Positions 48,213 through 57,586 of a stretch of 64,000 bases of DNA are shown here, in pieces. The notes under the pieces were generated by a model that had not been told where the DNA came from, did not search any database, and saw nothing but the letters and a program-made list of their open reading frames with translations. The position numbers were made by a program, and so were the translations under genes. The DNA comes from Pseudothioclava nitratireducens (lineage in GTDB: Bacteria > Pseudomonadota > Alphaproteobacteria > Rhodobacterales > Rhodobacteraceae), in contig NZ_JARGDK010000002.1 in NCBI RefSeq assembly GCF_029210495.1, forward strand, positions 298,246 through 362,245. The letters run 5' to 3'. Numbering within the stretch: the first letter of the stretch is position 1; each line of letters opens with the position of its first letter.

Positions 48213-48656
48213 ATGTTGAAATCGCTTCTCAAACTTCTGGGCGATCCGGCCCCCGAACCGCTCACCGCCCCTGATGCCGAGCTGGCGCTGGCGGCACTTC
48301 TGGTGCGTCTTGCGCGGGCGGACGACGATTACGACGAGGCCGAGAAACAGCGCATCGAGCATGTGCTTGCCCATCGCCGCGGCCTTGGTCATGCCGAGGC
48401 CGAGCGGCTGCGCGTCGAGGCCGAAGCCGTCGAGGCAGAGGCCCCCGATACCGTGCGCTTCACCCGCGCTCTCAAGGACAAGATCGCCTATGAGGACCGG
48501 ATCGGCGTGATCGAGGCCCTTTGGGAGGTCGCGCTGGCCGATCAGGCCCGCGATGCAAGTGAGGATGCGCTGATCCGTCTTGCCGCCAATTTGCTCGGCA
48601 TCAACGATCGCGATTCGGCTTTGGCCCGGCAACGCGTCATCGATCAGACCGCCTGA
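48213..48656 (+). CDS. TerB-like (DjlA/TerB fold) protein
   Basis: The product is 147 residues from ATG 48213, all helical and acidic. LALAALLVRLARADDDYDEAEKQRIEHVLA and LWEVALADQARDASEDALIRLAANLLGI are the two TerB repeat halves, with the usual acidic pairs. Despite the name, stand-alone TerB proteins are not evidence of tellurite resistance. No ter genes are nearby. Confidence 0.88.
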   Translation: MLKSLLKLLGDPAPEPLTAPDAELALAALLVRLARADDDYDEAEKQRIEHVLAHRRGLGHAEAERLRVEAEAVEAEAPDTVRFTRALKDKIAYEDRIGVIEALWEVALADQARDASEDALIRLAANLLGINDRDSALARQRVIDQTA

Positions 48657-48802
48657 GCCGCGCGCGCGTGCCGCAATAAAAGGCTTTTGCCTGCCGGAAC
48701 GGCAGCGACCCTAGCGTCACCTCGCGCAAGGCAGCTTGCAATCCGCATGCAAATCGCGCCAGATTGACCGATCGGAAAAACAGCAAGAGCCCAAGAGCCA
48801 AC

Positions 48803-49579
48803 GTGACCCAGACGCCGCCCGTCATCGAAATCCGTGATCTGCACAAGAGCTATGGTCCGTTGGAAGTGCTCAAGGGCGTCTCGATTCGCGCGGAGCGCGG
48901 CCACGTAATCTCGCTGATCGGCTCCTCGGGATCGGGCAAGTCCACGCTTCTGCGCTGCTGCAACCTGCTGGAGGATAGCCAGTCCGGCGAAGTGGTATTC
49001 GACGGCGAAGCGGTCAAATGGAACGGGTCGGGCCATGGCCGCCGTCCTGCCGATCGTGCGCAGGTCACGCGCTTCCGCACCAATCTCTCGATGGTGTTTC
49101 AGCAGTTCAATCTTTGGTCCCACATGACCATCCTGCAAAACGTGATGGAGGCCCCGGTGACGGTGCTCGGGCGCGACCCGTCCGAGGTCGAAACGCGCGC
49201 GCGCGCCTATCTGGAGAAGGTCGGGATCGGCGACAAGGCCGATGCCTGGCCCGCGCAGCTTTCGGGCGGCCAGCAGCAGCGCGCCGCCATCGCGCGGGCG
49301 CTGTGCATGGAGCCGCGCGCGCTGTTGTTCGACGAGCCGACCTCGGCGCTCGATCCAGAGCTGCAACAAGAGGTGGTCAAGGTCATCAAGGACCTCGCCG
49401 CCGAGCATCGCACGATGATCATCGTGACCCATGACATGCGCCTCGCGGCGGACGTGTCCGATCACGTGGTCTTTCTGCATCAGGGCAAGATCGAGGAAGA
49501 AGGTCCGCCCGACACGCTTTTCGGCGCGCCGAAATCCGCGCGCCTGCAACAGTTCCTGTCGGCAACCATGCCGGCTTGA
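48803..49579 (+). CDS. Polar amino-acid type ABC transporter ATP-binding protein
   Basis: The product is 258 residues from GTG 48803. The start is a judgement: an in-frame TTG lies 13 codons upstream, and no strong ribosome site precedes either. Walker A is GSSGSGKST, the signature LSGGQQQRAAIARAL, Walker B ALLFDEPTSALD and the switch THDM, close to HisP/GlnQ. It is first in an operon with a binding protein, two permeases and amine-catabolic enzymes. Confidence 0.92.
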   Translation: MTQTPPVIEIRDLHKSYGPLEVLKGVSIRAERGHVISLIGSSGSGKSTLLRCCNLLEDSQSGEVVFDGEAVKWNGSGHGRRPADRAQVTRFRTNLSMVFQQFNLWSHMTILQNVMEAPVTVLGRDPSEVETRARAYLEKVGIGDKADAWPAQLSGGQQQRAAIARALCMEPRALLFDEPTSALDPELQQEVVKVIKDLAAEHRTMIIVTHDMRLAADVSDHVVFLHQGKIEEEGPPDTLFGAPKSARLQQFLSATMPA

Positions 49580-49614
49580 AACCATCAAAATCAAAACCTG
49601 ACAGGGGAACTAAC

Positions 49615-50331
49615 ATGAAAACTCTGATCCTGACCGCCTCCGCGCTGGCCTTCTCGGCCGGTTTCGCCATGGCCGACACGATCCGCATGGGGACCGAGGG
49701 CGCCTACCCTCCCTACAACTTCATCGACGACAAGGGTGAGGTCGCGGGCTTTGAGCGTGAAGTGGGCGACGAGCTGTGCAAACGCGCCGAACTGACCTGC
49801 GAATGGGTCACCAACGAATGGGACAGCATCATCCCGAACCTGCTCTCGGGCAACTACGACACCATCATCGCCGGCATGTCGATCACCGATGAGCGGATGG
49901 AGACCATCGACTTCACCCAGAACTACTTCCCGCCGGCGGCTTCGGCCTATATGGCACTGTCGGCCGAGGCGGACCTGATGGGTGTCGTGGCCGCGCAAAC
50001 CGGCACCATTCAGGCGGATTACGTGGCAAAATCGGGCGCGACGCTGCTGGAATTCGCAACGCTCGACGACACCGTCGCAGCCGTGAAGAACGGCGAAGCC
50101 GACGCGGTCTTCGCCGACAAGGACGCGCTCGCCCCCTTCGTCACCGATGGCGGCGAATTCGTCTGGTCCGGCGATGACGTGCCGCTGGGCGGCGGGATCG
50201 GCGTCGGTCTGCGCAAGTCGGATACCGAGCTGAAAGACAAGCTCAATGCCGCGATCACCTCGATGAAAGAGGACGGTTCGATCAACGCGCTGATCACCAA
50301 GTATTTCGGCGAAGAAGCGAAAACCTTCTGA
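49615..50331 (+). CDS. Periplasmic solute-binding protein (amino acid or amine)
   Basis: The product is 238 residues from ATG 49615 with AGGGGA upstream. Signal peptide to AMA (residue ~20), then DTIRMGTEGAYPPYNFIDDKG and GFEREVGDELCKRAEL of the SBP_bac_3 family. It also has ITDERMETIDFTQNYF and a C-terminal LNAAITSMKEDGSINALITKYFG. The fold fits Lys/Arg/ornithine/octopine-type ligands; downstream enzymes point to a small amine. Confidence 0.92.
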   Translation: MKTLILTASALAFSAGFAMADTIRMGTEGAYPPYNFIDDKGEVAGFEREVGDELCKRAELTCEWVTNEWDSIIPNLLSGNYDTIIAGMSITDERMETIDFTQNYFPPAASAYMALSAEADLMGVVAAQTGTIQADYVAKSGATLLEFATLDDTVAAVKNGEADAVFADKDALAPFVTDGGEFVWSGDDVPLGGGIGVGLRKSDTELKDKLNAAITSMKEDGSINALITKYFGEEAKTF

Positions 50332-50378
50332 TCTGACGGCCGGGCGCGGCCCTATCCCCGCGCCCGGCCCCTGCCCCC

Positions 50379-51272
50379 ATGTTCGCAAGCTGCGCCGACC
50401 CATCCCAACTTGAGGGCCTCGCCTGGCTCATGTGCTACCTGACCACGGGCAAGCACATGTTGTTCTATGGCTCGTTCTTCGTTGTGCTGCTGCTGATGGT
50501 CATCACCGCACCGGTCGCGCTTTTGTTTGGGTTCGGGGGGGCGCTGGCGGCCCGCTCTCGCGTGGCGCCGCTGCGCTGGTTCGGCAAGGGCTACACCGCG
50601 ATGGTGCGCGGCGTGCCCGACATCGTCTTTTTCCTCTTCGTGCCGATCGCGCTCGATCAGGGGCTCGAATATCTGCGCCATCTCTGGGCCTGCCCGCCAA
50701 GCGACGCCCCGGTCTGGTCCAATAACGAATTCAACGTCTGCGCAGCCGCAAAACTGCCGCTGTCGTCGAGCCCGCAGATATGGCACGAGGCCTATGGTTT
50801 CACGCTGGCCGTCATCGCCTTTGCCATCGTTTTCGGCGCCTTTGCCGCGAATGTGCTTTACGGCGCGATGCAGGCGGTGCCGCGCGCGCAACTCGAAACC
50901 GCCGAGGCCTATGGCATGACACACCGTCAGGTCACCCGCCGCATTCTGATCCCGCAAATGTGGACCTATGCGCTGCCGGGCCTGTCGAACCTCTGGATGA
51001 TCCTGATCAAGGCTACGCCGCTTCTGTTCCTCTTGGGTGTGGAGGATATCGTCTACTGGGCGCGCGAGCTTGGCTCGACCAAATCGGCGATCTATGACTA
51101 CCCGCATCCCGACTGGCGCGTGTGGTATTTCCTTGGGCTTCTCGCCTTCTATCTTGGCATGACCAAGCTTTCGGAAAGCGTGCTGTCGCGGATCACCGCG
51201 CGGCTCTCACGCGGGCAGGCCACCATGGCCGGAGAGGCCCAGCGCAAACAGGCCGGAGGCGCGGGCGCATGA
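50379..51272 (+). CDS. ABC transporter permease (HisQ/M type), first
   Basis: The 297-residue protein has five or more membrane helices and the ATPase-contact EAA loop QLETAEAYGMTHRQVTRRILIPQ. MVRGVPDIVFFLF is the usual permease N-terminal motif. A ~50-residue insertion with Cys (WACPPSDAPVW to NVCAAAKLPL) lies between helices and is longer than in HisQ. The stop overlaps the next permease by four bases. Confidence 0.93.
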   Translation: MFASCADPSQLEGLAWLMCYLTTGKHMLFYGSFFVVLLLMVITAPVALLFGFGGALAARSRVAPLRWFGKGYTAMVRGVPDIVFFLFVPIALDQGLEYLRHLWACPPSDAPVWSNNEFNVCAAAKLPLSSSPQIWHEAYGFTLAVIAFAIVFGAFAANVLYGAMQAVPRAQLETAEAYGMTHRQVTRRILIPQMWTYALPGLSNLWMILIKATPLLFLLGVEDIVYWARELGSTKSAIYDYPHPDWRVWYFLGLLAFYLGMTKLSESVLSRITARLSRGQATMAGEAQRKQAGGAGA

Positions 51273-52096
51273 GCTGTCTCGACATCATCGCCGACTACGG
51301 GATGCGCTCTCTGGGCGTTGGCGAACGGCTCTTGCCGCGCGGCGATGTCACGCTTTGCCATCAGTTCACGCTGATCGGCTCGGGGATGATCTGGAACGTC
51401 TATTTCGGCGCGCTGGCGCTGATCTTCGGCTTTTTCGCGGCGACCGCGCTGGCGCTGGCCAAAGCGTCGGAGAACCCGCTCCTGCGCAAACCGGCGGAAT
51501 GGTTCATCTTCCTGTTCCGCGGCTCGCCCCTCTTCATCCAGTTCTTCCTCGCCTATGAGGCGCTGGTGCTTTTGCCGCGCGCGGGCATCGACATCTTTGG
51601 ACTGACAATCCAGACCTCATGGATGACGCGAGCTTGGGCGGGGGCGCTTCTGGTGCTGTTCCTCAATACCTCCGCCTATTCCGCCGAGATCTTCTACGGC
51701 GCGCTGCGCTCGGTGCCCAAGGGCGACCTCGAGGCAGCCGATGCCTATGGCATGACCGGCTGGACCAAGTTCCGCCGCGTGGTCTGGCCGACGATGCTGC
51801 GCCTTGCGTGGCCCGCCTACACGAACGAGGCGATCTTCCTGTTCCACGCGACTGCGCTGGTGTTTTTCTCGGGCTTCCCCGCGTTCAAGCAGCAGGGCGA
51901 CGCGCTCTATTACGCGTCCTATTTCGCGGACAAGACCTTCAACCCCTTCATCCCCTACCCGATCACCGCCTTCTACTTCATTGTGCTGACGCTGGTGCTG
52001 ATCGGAATCTTCGGGGCTGTGAACCGGCGGCTCAACCGCCACCTGCCGGGGCAGGATCGCCCCCGCCTGCGGCTGAGGCCGCAGATCATCCGATAA
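51269..52096 (+). CDS. ABC transporter permease (HisQ/M type), second
   Basis: The product is 275 residues from ATG 51269. It contains FRGSPLFIQFFLAYEALVLLP and the EAA loop DLEAADAYGMTGWTKFRRVVWP. It pairs with the previous permease. A glutamine-synthetase-like gene starts 14 bases downstream, so uptake and use of the substrate are in one transcript. Confidence 0.93.
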   Translation: MSCLDIIADYGMRSLGVGERLLPRGDVTLCHQFTLIGSGMIWNVYFGALALIFGFFAATALALAKASENPLLRKPAEWFIFLFRGSPLFIQFFLAYEALVLLPRAGIDIFGLTIQTSWMTRAWAGALLVLFLNTSAYSAEIFYGALRSVPKGDLEAADAYGMTGWTKFRRVVWPTMLRLAWPAYTNEAIFLFHATALVFFSGFPAFKQQGDALYYASYFADKTFNPFIPYPITAFYFIVLTLVLIGIFGAVNRRLNRHLPGQDRPRLRLRPQIIR

Positions 52097-52110
52097 TCAG
52101 GTAGTAATCC

Positions 52111-53442
52111 ATGGACTGGCTCAGAGAACATACCGACGTGCGCACGATCCGTGTCGCGGCGGCGGATTTGAATGGCGTGGCGCGCGGCAAGCGCGTTCCC
52201 GCACGCTTTGCCGAAAAGGTCTTTACCGAGGGCACGCGCTTTCCCTACTCGGTGATGAATCTCGACATCTGGGGCGAGGATATCGAGGACAGCCCGCTCG
52301 TCTTCGAAACCGGCGATTCCGATGGGCTCTTGATGCCGACCGAGCGTGGCTTCCTGCCGATGCCGTGGCTGGGCGCGCCGACCGCGCTCTTGCCGATCTG
52401 GATGTTCCACATGGATGGCCGCCCCTATGCCGGCGATCCGCGTCAGGCATTGGCCCGCGTGGTCGAGCGCTACTCCGCCAAGGGCCTGACCCCGGTGGTG
52501 GCGACCGAACTTGAATTCTTCCTGATCGACGATTCAGGCAAGCAGTTGCGCGTGCCGCCCTCGCCCCGCTCGGGCAAGCGCCGCACCGGTGGCGAGGTTC
52601 TGTCCTTGCGCGCACTCGATGCCTTCGACGTGTTCTTCTCGCAGCTCTATGACGCCTGCGAGGCGATGGACATACCGGCGGATACCGCCATTTCCGAGGC
52701 GGGTCCGGGGCAGTTCGAACTGAACATGATGCACCAATCGGACGCGCTTAAGGCCGCCGATGACGCCTGGCTCTTCAAGATGCTTGTGAAGGGGCTCGCG
52801 CGCAGCCACGGCTTCGCGGCCTCGTTCATGGCAAAGCCCTATGACGTCTGGACCGGCAACGGGATGCACATGCATTTCTCGGTGCTCGACAGCGCGGGCA
52901 ACAACATTTTCGACGATGGCGGCCCCGCCGGATCGGACAAGCTGCGCCATGCCGTTGCCGGTTGCCTTGAGGCGATGCCCGGCTCCACGCTGATCTTCGC
53001 GCCCCATGAGAACAGCTACGACCGGCTGGTGCCCGACGCGCATGCGCCGACCGCCATCGCTTGGGCCTACGAGAACCGCACGACCGCCCTGCGCATCCCG
53101 GCCTCCGGGCCAAAAGCCCGCCGGATCGAGCATCGCGTGGCCGGAGGCGATGTGAACCCCTACCTGATGATCGCGGCCATTCTGGGCGCGGCTCTGAACG
53201 GGATTGAGGATCAGACCGAACCGCCCGCACCCATCAAAGGTAACGCCTACTCGCAGGGGCTGCCGCAACTGCCAGGGACCTGGGGCGAGGCGATCGAGCG
53301 CTTCGCCGAATGCCCGCATATCCCCCGCATCTTCGAGCGCGAGCTGATCGACAATTTCCTCATGACCAAGCGCCAAGAGCTGCATTACATGGCCGAACTG
53401 TCGGACCAGGAGCAGACCGAGCTATATCTCGACACGGTCTGA
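52111..53442 (+). CDS. Glutamine synthetase-like gamma-glutamyl amine ligase (first)
   Basis: This 443-residue protein has the GS metal and substrate motifs: ATELEFFL, EAGPGQFELNM, GNGMHMHFSVLD, NSYDRLVPD, ENRTTALRIP and RRIEHRVAGGDVNPY. It lacks the NLYDLPP adenylylation loop of ammonia-assimilating GlnA, and resembles PuuA/GlnA3-type enzymes that attach glutamate to amines. The start is reduced to a short beta-grasp. The substrate (putrescine, other polyamine or monoamine) cannot be told from sequence. Confidence 0.88.
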   Translation: MDWLREHTDVRTIRVAAADLNGVARGKRVPARFAEKVFTEGTRFPYSVMNLDIWGEDIEDSPLVFETGDSDGLLMPTERGFLPMPWLGAPTALLPIWMFHMDGRPYAGDPRQALARVVERYSAKGLTPVVATELEFFLIDDSGKQLRVPPSPRSGKRRTGGEVLSLRALDAFDVFFSQLYDACEAMDIPADTAISEAGPGQFELNMMHQSDALKAADDAWLFKMLVKGLARSHGFAASFMAKPYDVWTGNGMHMHFSVLDSAGNNIFDDGGPAGSDKLRHAVAGCLEAMPGSTLIFAPHENSYDRLVPDAHAPTAIAWAYENRTTALRIPASGPKARRIEHRVAGGDVNPYLMIAAILGAALNGIEDQTEPPAPIKGNAYSQGLPQLPGTWGEAIERFAECPHIPRIFERELIDNFLMTKRQELHYMAELSDQEQTELYLDTV

Positions 53443-53446
53443 CAGC

Positions 53447-53510
53447 CGGGGGGCGCTGCCCCCTCGGCCTGCGGCCTCACCCCCGGGATATTTGTGGCAG
53501 ACTGAAACAG
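53447..53510 (+). repeat. Single-module repeat with GGGATATTT core (R5)
   Basis: GGGGGGCGCTGCCCCC, then CGGCCTGCGGCC, CACCCCCGGGATATTT and GTGGCAGACTGAAA follow the stop of the glutamine-synthetase-like gene. It matches one arm of the R2-R4 elements up to GGATATTT but then carries the GGCAG tail seen in R1 instead of GCGATTGGA. Confidence 0.75.
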
Positions 53511-53591
53511 GGCGGGGTGGTGCGGCTGCGGTCCCTCTTGCCGGGGCCGGGGCGCGCGGCTAGGCTCTGACAATCCAATCCAAGGTGTTCC

Positions 53592-54290
53592 ATGCTGATC
53601 GGCATTTTGCAGACCGGACAATCGCCCGATATCCTTCGGGACGAGGCCGGAGACTATCCCGACATGTTCGTCCGGCTTCTGGCGGGGCACGGGCTCCAGT
53701 TTCGAACCTACCATGTCGAGGCAATGGAATTTCCGGGCGATGTGCATGATTGCGACGGCTGGCTGATCACCGGCTCGCGGCATGGCGCCTATGAGGACCA
53801 TCCCTTCATCCCAAGGCTCGAAGCCTTTATCCGCGACGCGATGGCGGCGAAAGTGCCGATGGTGGGCATCTGCTTTGGCCACCAGATCATCGCGCAGGCG
53901 ATGGGCGGCCGGGTCGAGCGTTATCAGGGCGGCTGGGCGGTTGGCCCGCAGGACTACGATTTCGGCGGAGAAAAGATCACGCTGAACGCATGGCACCGCG
54001 ATCAGGTCGTCGAGCGCCCCGAAGGGGCCGAGGTCGCGGGCTGCAACGACTTTTGCGAGAACGCGGCCCTCGTCTATGGCGACACGGCCTATACGGTGCA
54101 GGCCCATCCCGAGTTTTCCGACGATTTCGTCGCGGGGCTGATGCGCACGCGCGGCAAGGGGGTTGTCCCCGACCCGCTCATGGAGGCCGCGATGGGTCGG
54201 CTTGGTCCGACCAACGACGCGGCCCGGATCGCTGATCGCATCGCCGAATTCTTTCTCAAACCAAGGGCCGAGACGGCCCCCAACAGGTGA
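53592..54290 (+). CDS. Class I glutamine amidotransferase-like protein
   Basis: The 232-residue protein has nucleophile Cys94 in VGICFGHQIIAQAMGG and the His-Glu pair in YTVQAHPEFSDDF. It resembles the GuaA-type amidotransferase domain without a synthetase. Set between two gamma-glutamyl ligase genes, it could hydrolyse a gamma-glutamyl intermediate, as PuuD does in the Puu pathway, although PuuD belongs to a different peptidase subgroup. The next gene starts four bases after its stop. Confidence 0.87.
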   Translation: MLIGILQTGQSPDILRDEAGDYPDMFVRLLAGHGLQFRTYHVEAMEFPGDVHDCDGWLITGSRHGAYEDHPFIPRLEAFIRDAMAAKVPMVGICFGHQIIAQAMGGRVERYQGGWAVGPQDYDFGGEKITLNAWHRDQVVERPEGAEVAGCNDFCENAALVYGDTAYTVQAHPEFSDDFVAGLMRTRGKGVVPDPLMEAAMGRLGPTNDAARIADRIAEFFLKPRAETAPNR

Positions 54291-54293
54291 CCC

Positions 54294-55649
54294 ATGTCCG
54301 ACTGGCAAGACAAGATCCCTCAGGCCGCGCGCGATTATTTGACCGGCCGCCGCCTCGACGAAGTGGAATGCATCGTTGCCGATATAGCGGGTGTTGCGCG
54401 CGGCAAGGCGATGCCCGCCTCGAAGTTTCAATTTCAGGACCGGTTCTTCCTGCCAAACTCAATCTTCCTGCAAACGATCACCGGCGAGTGGACCGACAAT
54501 CCGATGGGGGCCTTCACCGAGCCGGACATGATCCTCGTTCCGGATTTCTCGACGGCGACGGCGGCGCCATGGACCAATGACTGGACGCTGCAAATCATCC
54601 ACGATGTCGAGGATCAGCAGGGCAACCCCGTCCCCATCGCGCCGCGTAACGTCCTCAAGCGCGTGCTCTCGCTCTATGAGGCCGAGGGCTGGCAACCCAT
54701 CGTCGCGCCCGAGATGGAGTTCTTCCTCGTCGCCCGCAACATCGACCCGAACCAGCCGATCATCCCGCCGATGGGACGCTCGGGACGCCGGGCGGCTGCG
54801 AAACAGGCCTATTCGATGTCGGCGGTCGATGAATACGGCAAGGTCATCGACGACATTTACGATTTCGCCGAGCTTCAGGGCTTCGAGATCGACGGCATCT
54901 TGCAAGAAGGCGGCGCGGGTCAGGTCGAGATCAACCTCGCCCATGGCAACCCGGTCGAACTGGCCGATCAGATCTTTTACTTCAAACGGCTGATCCGCGA
55001 GGCCGCGCTGCGGCACGACTGTTTCGCCACCTTCATGGCCAAACCGATCGAGGGGGAACCCGGCTCGGCCATGCATATCCACCAATCGGTGATCGACATG
55101 AAAACCGGCGAGAATATCTTCTCGGACCCGGATGGCGGAGAGTCCGAGGCGTTTCTACATGCCATTGCGGGGCTTCAGAACCACCTTCCGGCCGTGATCG
55201 CGCTGCTCGCGCCCTATGTGAACAGCTATCGCCGTTACGTCCCGGATTTCGCGGCGCCGATCAACCTCGAATGGGGCCGCGACAACCGCACGACGGGCCT
55301 GCGCGTTCCGATCTCGGGCCCCTCCGCGCGGCGGATCGAGAACCGGCTGGCGGGGATGGATTGCAACCCCTATCTCGGGCTCGCGGCCTCGCTCGCCTGC
55401 GCTTATATCGGCCTGAAGGAAAAGAAGATGCCGAAGCCCGAATGCCTGGGCGACGCCTATATGTCGGCCGAGGACGTGCCGGTGAACCTTGGCGATGCGC
55501 TCGACCTTCTGGCCGACAACGCGGCCGTGCGCGACGTGCTCGGCCCTGAGTTCTGCACCGTCTACGAGGCTGTAAAACGAAACGAATACAAGGAGTTCCT
55601 GCAAGTGATCTCGCCTTGGGAGCGCGAGCACCTGCTGCTGAACGTATAA
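54294..55649 (+). CDS. Glutamine synthetase-like gamma-glutamyl amine ligase (second)
   Basis: This 451-residue paralogue of the gene at 52111 keeps APEMEFFLV, EGGAGQVEINL, SAMHIHQSV, NSYRRYVPD, DNRTTGLRVP and RRIENRLAGMDCNPY. It carries a longer N-terminal part (ECIVADIAGVARGKAMP) and is closer to PuuA. No adenylylation loop is visible. Having two such ligases in one operon suggests two amine substrates or two ends of a diamine. Confidence 0.9.
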   Translation: MSDWQDKIPQAARDYLTGRRLDEVECIVADIAGVARGKAMPASKFQFQDRFFLPNSIFLQTITGEWTDNPMGAFTEPDMILVPDFSTATAAPWTNDWTLQIIHDVEDQQGNPVPIAPRNVLKRVLSLYEAEGWQPIVAPEMEFFLVARNIDPNQPIIPPMGRSGRRAAAKQAYSMSAVDEYGKVIDDIYDFAELQGFEIDGILQEGGAGQVEINLAHGNPVELADQIFYFKRLIREAALRHDCFATFMAKPIEGEPGSAMHIHQSVIDMKTGENIFSDPDGGESEAFLHAIAGLQNHLPAVIALLAPYVNSYRRYVPDFAAPINLEWGRDNRTTGLRVPISGPSARRIENRLAGMDCNPYLGLAASLACAYIGLKEKKMPKPECLGDAYMSAEDVPVNLGDALDLLADNAAVRDVLGPEFCTVYEAVKRNEYKEFLQVISPWEREHLLLNV

Positions 55650-55653
55650 GCCG

Positions 55654-56955
55654 ATGAACCTGCTTTTCGCCAATGACAGGCGCGGCGAGCACGCGCCGAG
55701 CTACTACGCCGCGACCGCCGCCAGTGATCGCCGCTGGCCGGAGTTGCGCGGGCGCGAGCGGGTGGATCTGTGCATCATCGGGGGCGGTTTCACCGGCCTC
55801 TCGGCGGCACTCCACGCGGCGGAGCGGGGACTCTCTGTGATCCTGCTCGAAGCACACCGGGTTGGCTTTGGGGCCTCAGGGCGCAACGGCGGTCAGGTTG
55901 GCTCGGGTCAGCGGCTGGAACAGGACGATCTGGAAAAGTCCTACGGGCTGGAGACCGCGCGCAAGCTGTGGGATTTCGGCGAGGAGGCCAAGACGCTGGT
56001 CCGCGATCTCATCTCGCGGCATGCGATGCCGGTCACCTTCCATCCGGGCATCGTTCATGCCTGCTGGAAACCCTCCGAGGTCGCCCATTCCCATGCCTAT
56101 GCCGAGAAACTCGCACGCGATTATGGCTATGAGCAGGTAACGCCGCTCGACCGCGCGGCATTGCGGGAGATCCTGCCCTCCGAGGCCTATCAGGGCGGCG
56201 ATATCGACCGGGGCGCGGGGCATCTGCACCCTCTGAACTTCGCGCAAGGCCTTGCGCTGGCCGCCGAGGCCGCAGGCGCGCGCATCTTCGAGACCTCGGT
56301 CGTGCATCACATCCGGCCCGGCAGCCCGGCCAAGGTCCAAACCGACAAGGGCCATGTCGAGGCCGATCACGTCCTCCTCGCGGCGAATGGCTATTTGGGC
56401 GGCCTTGAGCCGCGCGTCGCCAATCGCGTCATGCCGATCAACAACTTCATCGTGGCAACGGCCCCCCTTGGCCCGCGCGTGGCCGAGGTTCTCCGCGAGA
56501 ACGTCGCCGTGGCGGACACGAAATTCGTCGTGAATTACTGGCGGCTGTCCGAGGATAACCGGCTTCTGTTCGGGGGCGGCGAGAGCTATGGCTACAAGTT
56601 CCCCGACGTGGTGAAGACCGTCACCAAACCGATGCTCGAGGTCTATCCGGGCCTCAAAGATGTGCCGATCGACTATGCTTGGGGCGGGACACTGGCGATC
56701 ACGATGAACCGGATGCCGGCCTTTATCCGGGCAAAATCAAATATCCTCTCGGCCTCGGGCTTCTCGGGGCATGGGGTGGCGATGGGGACGCTGGCGGGCA
56801 AGATCATGACCGAGGCCGTGACGGGTCAGGCCGGGCGCTTCGATATCATGGCCGGTCTCAACGTGCCAAGCTTCCCCGGCGGCGCAATGTTCCGCTGGCC
56901 GCTTCTGGTGGCCGCGATGACGTGGTTCTCTATGCGCGACCGGCTGGGAGTCTGA
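55654..56955 (+). CDS. FAD-dependent amine oxidase, PuuB-like
   Basis: This 433-residue DAO-family oxidoreductase has the FAD dinucleotide motif VDLCIIGGGFTGLSAALHAAERG, GASGRNGGQVGSGQ and the C-terminal GFSGHGVAMGTLAGKI. In the Puu pathway PuuB oxidises gamma-glutamylputrescine to the aldehyde and releases peroxide. It follows the second ligase by four bases. An aldehyde dehydrogenase (PuuC) is not in the window. Confidence 0.92.
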   Translation: MNLLFANDRRGEHAPSYYAATAASDRRWPELRGRERVDLCIIGGGFTGLSAALHAAERGLSVILLEAHRVGFGASGRNGGQVGSGQRLEQDDLEKSYGLETARKLWDFGEEAKTLVRDLISRHAMPVTFHPGIVHACWKPSEVAHSHAYAEKLARDYGYEQVTPLDRAALREILPSEAYQGGDIDRGAGHLHPLNFAQGLALAAEAAGARIFETSVVHHIRPGSPAKVQTDKGHVEADHVLLAANGYLGGLEPRVANRVMPINNFIVATAPLGPRVAEVLRENVAVADTKFVVNYWRLSEDNRLLFGGGESYGYKFPDVVKTVTKPMLEVYPGLKDVPIDYAWGGTLAITMNRMPAFIRAKSNILSASGFSGHGVAMGTLAGKIMTEAVTGQAGRFDIMAGLNVPSFPGGAMFRWPLLVAAMTWFSMRDRLGV

Positions 56956-56958
56956 GCG

Positions 56959-57582
56959 ATGGACCCGGTGCTGTTTCTCGCGTTTCTCACCGCCACTCTG
57001 CTGATTGTGGTGACGCCCGGCCCCTCGGTGGCGCTCGCCTCGGCGCAGGCGATCCGGTTTGGCCCGCGCGCGGCGCTGACCACGGTGGCGGGCGACGCGC
57101 TTGGATCTGTCGTCCACATCCTGATCGCCGTGGGCTCATTGAAAACGCTGATCGCACTTTCCGGGGTGATCCTGCCGTGGCTGCAAATGGCGGGCGGCGT
57201 GTTCATCCTGTGGCTCGCGTTGCAATCGTGGCGCGAGGCCCGCATTCCCGCCCCGGACCTACCGCCGCTGCGCAAGCGCGCGACCTTTACCACCGGCTTT
57301 TTCGCCTGCGTCACCAACCCCAAAGCCATCGTGTTCTTCGTGGCACTTTTCCCCGGCTTCATCTCGGCCGAGCACAGCATCACGCTGCAATCGCTGGTCT
57401 ACGGGGTGATCTTCGTGACGCTCGACGCAGCCTTCATCCTTGGATATGCGCTGCTGGCCATGCATGCCGTCCGCACCAGCATGGCCCAAAAAATCCGGAT
57501 CGAGCATCTGAGCGCCGTGGGCCTGTGCGCCGTGGGCATCCTGATGCTGATCCGGGGATACCGCGCGCTCGGCGCGGCCTGA
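56959..57582 (+). CDS. LysE family exporter
   Basis: The 207-residue protein has six hydrophobic segments. The start FLAFLTATLLIVVTPGPSVALA is the LysE/RhtB N-terminus with the TPGP motif, and GFFACVTNPKAIVFFVALFP is the second family signature. It exports amino acids or related compounds. It starts three bases after the oxidase stop, so it may relieve build-up of amines or products. Confidence 0.93.
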   Translation: MDPVLFLAFLTATLLIVVTPGPSVALASAQAIRFGPRAALTTVAGDALGSVVHILIAVGSLKTLIALSGVILPWLQMAGGVFILWLALQSWREARIPAPDLPPLRKRATFTTGFFACVTNPKAIVFFVALFPGFISAEHSITLQSLVYGVIFVTLDAAFILGYALLAMHAVRTSMAQKIRIEHLSAVGLCAVGILMLIRGYRALGAA

Positions 57583-57586
57583 CCAC

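Noticed and set aside
48213..48656. Tellurite-resistance determinant
   Set aside because: Only a TerB-like fold is present, without terC, terD or other ter genes.
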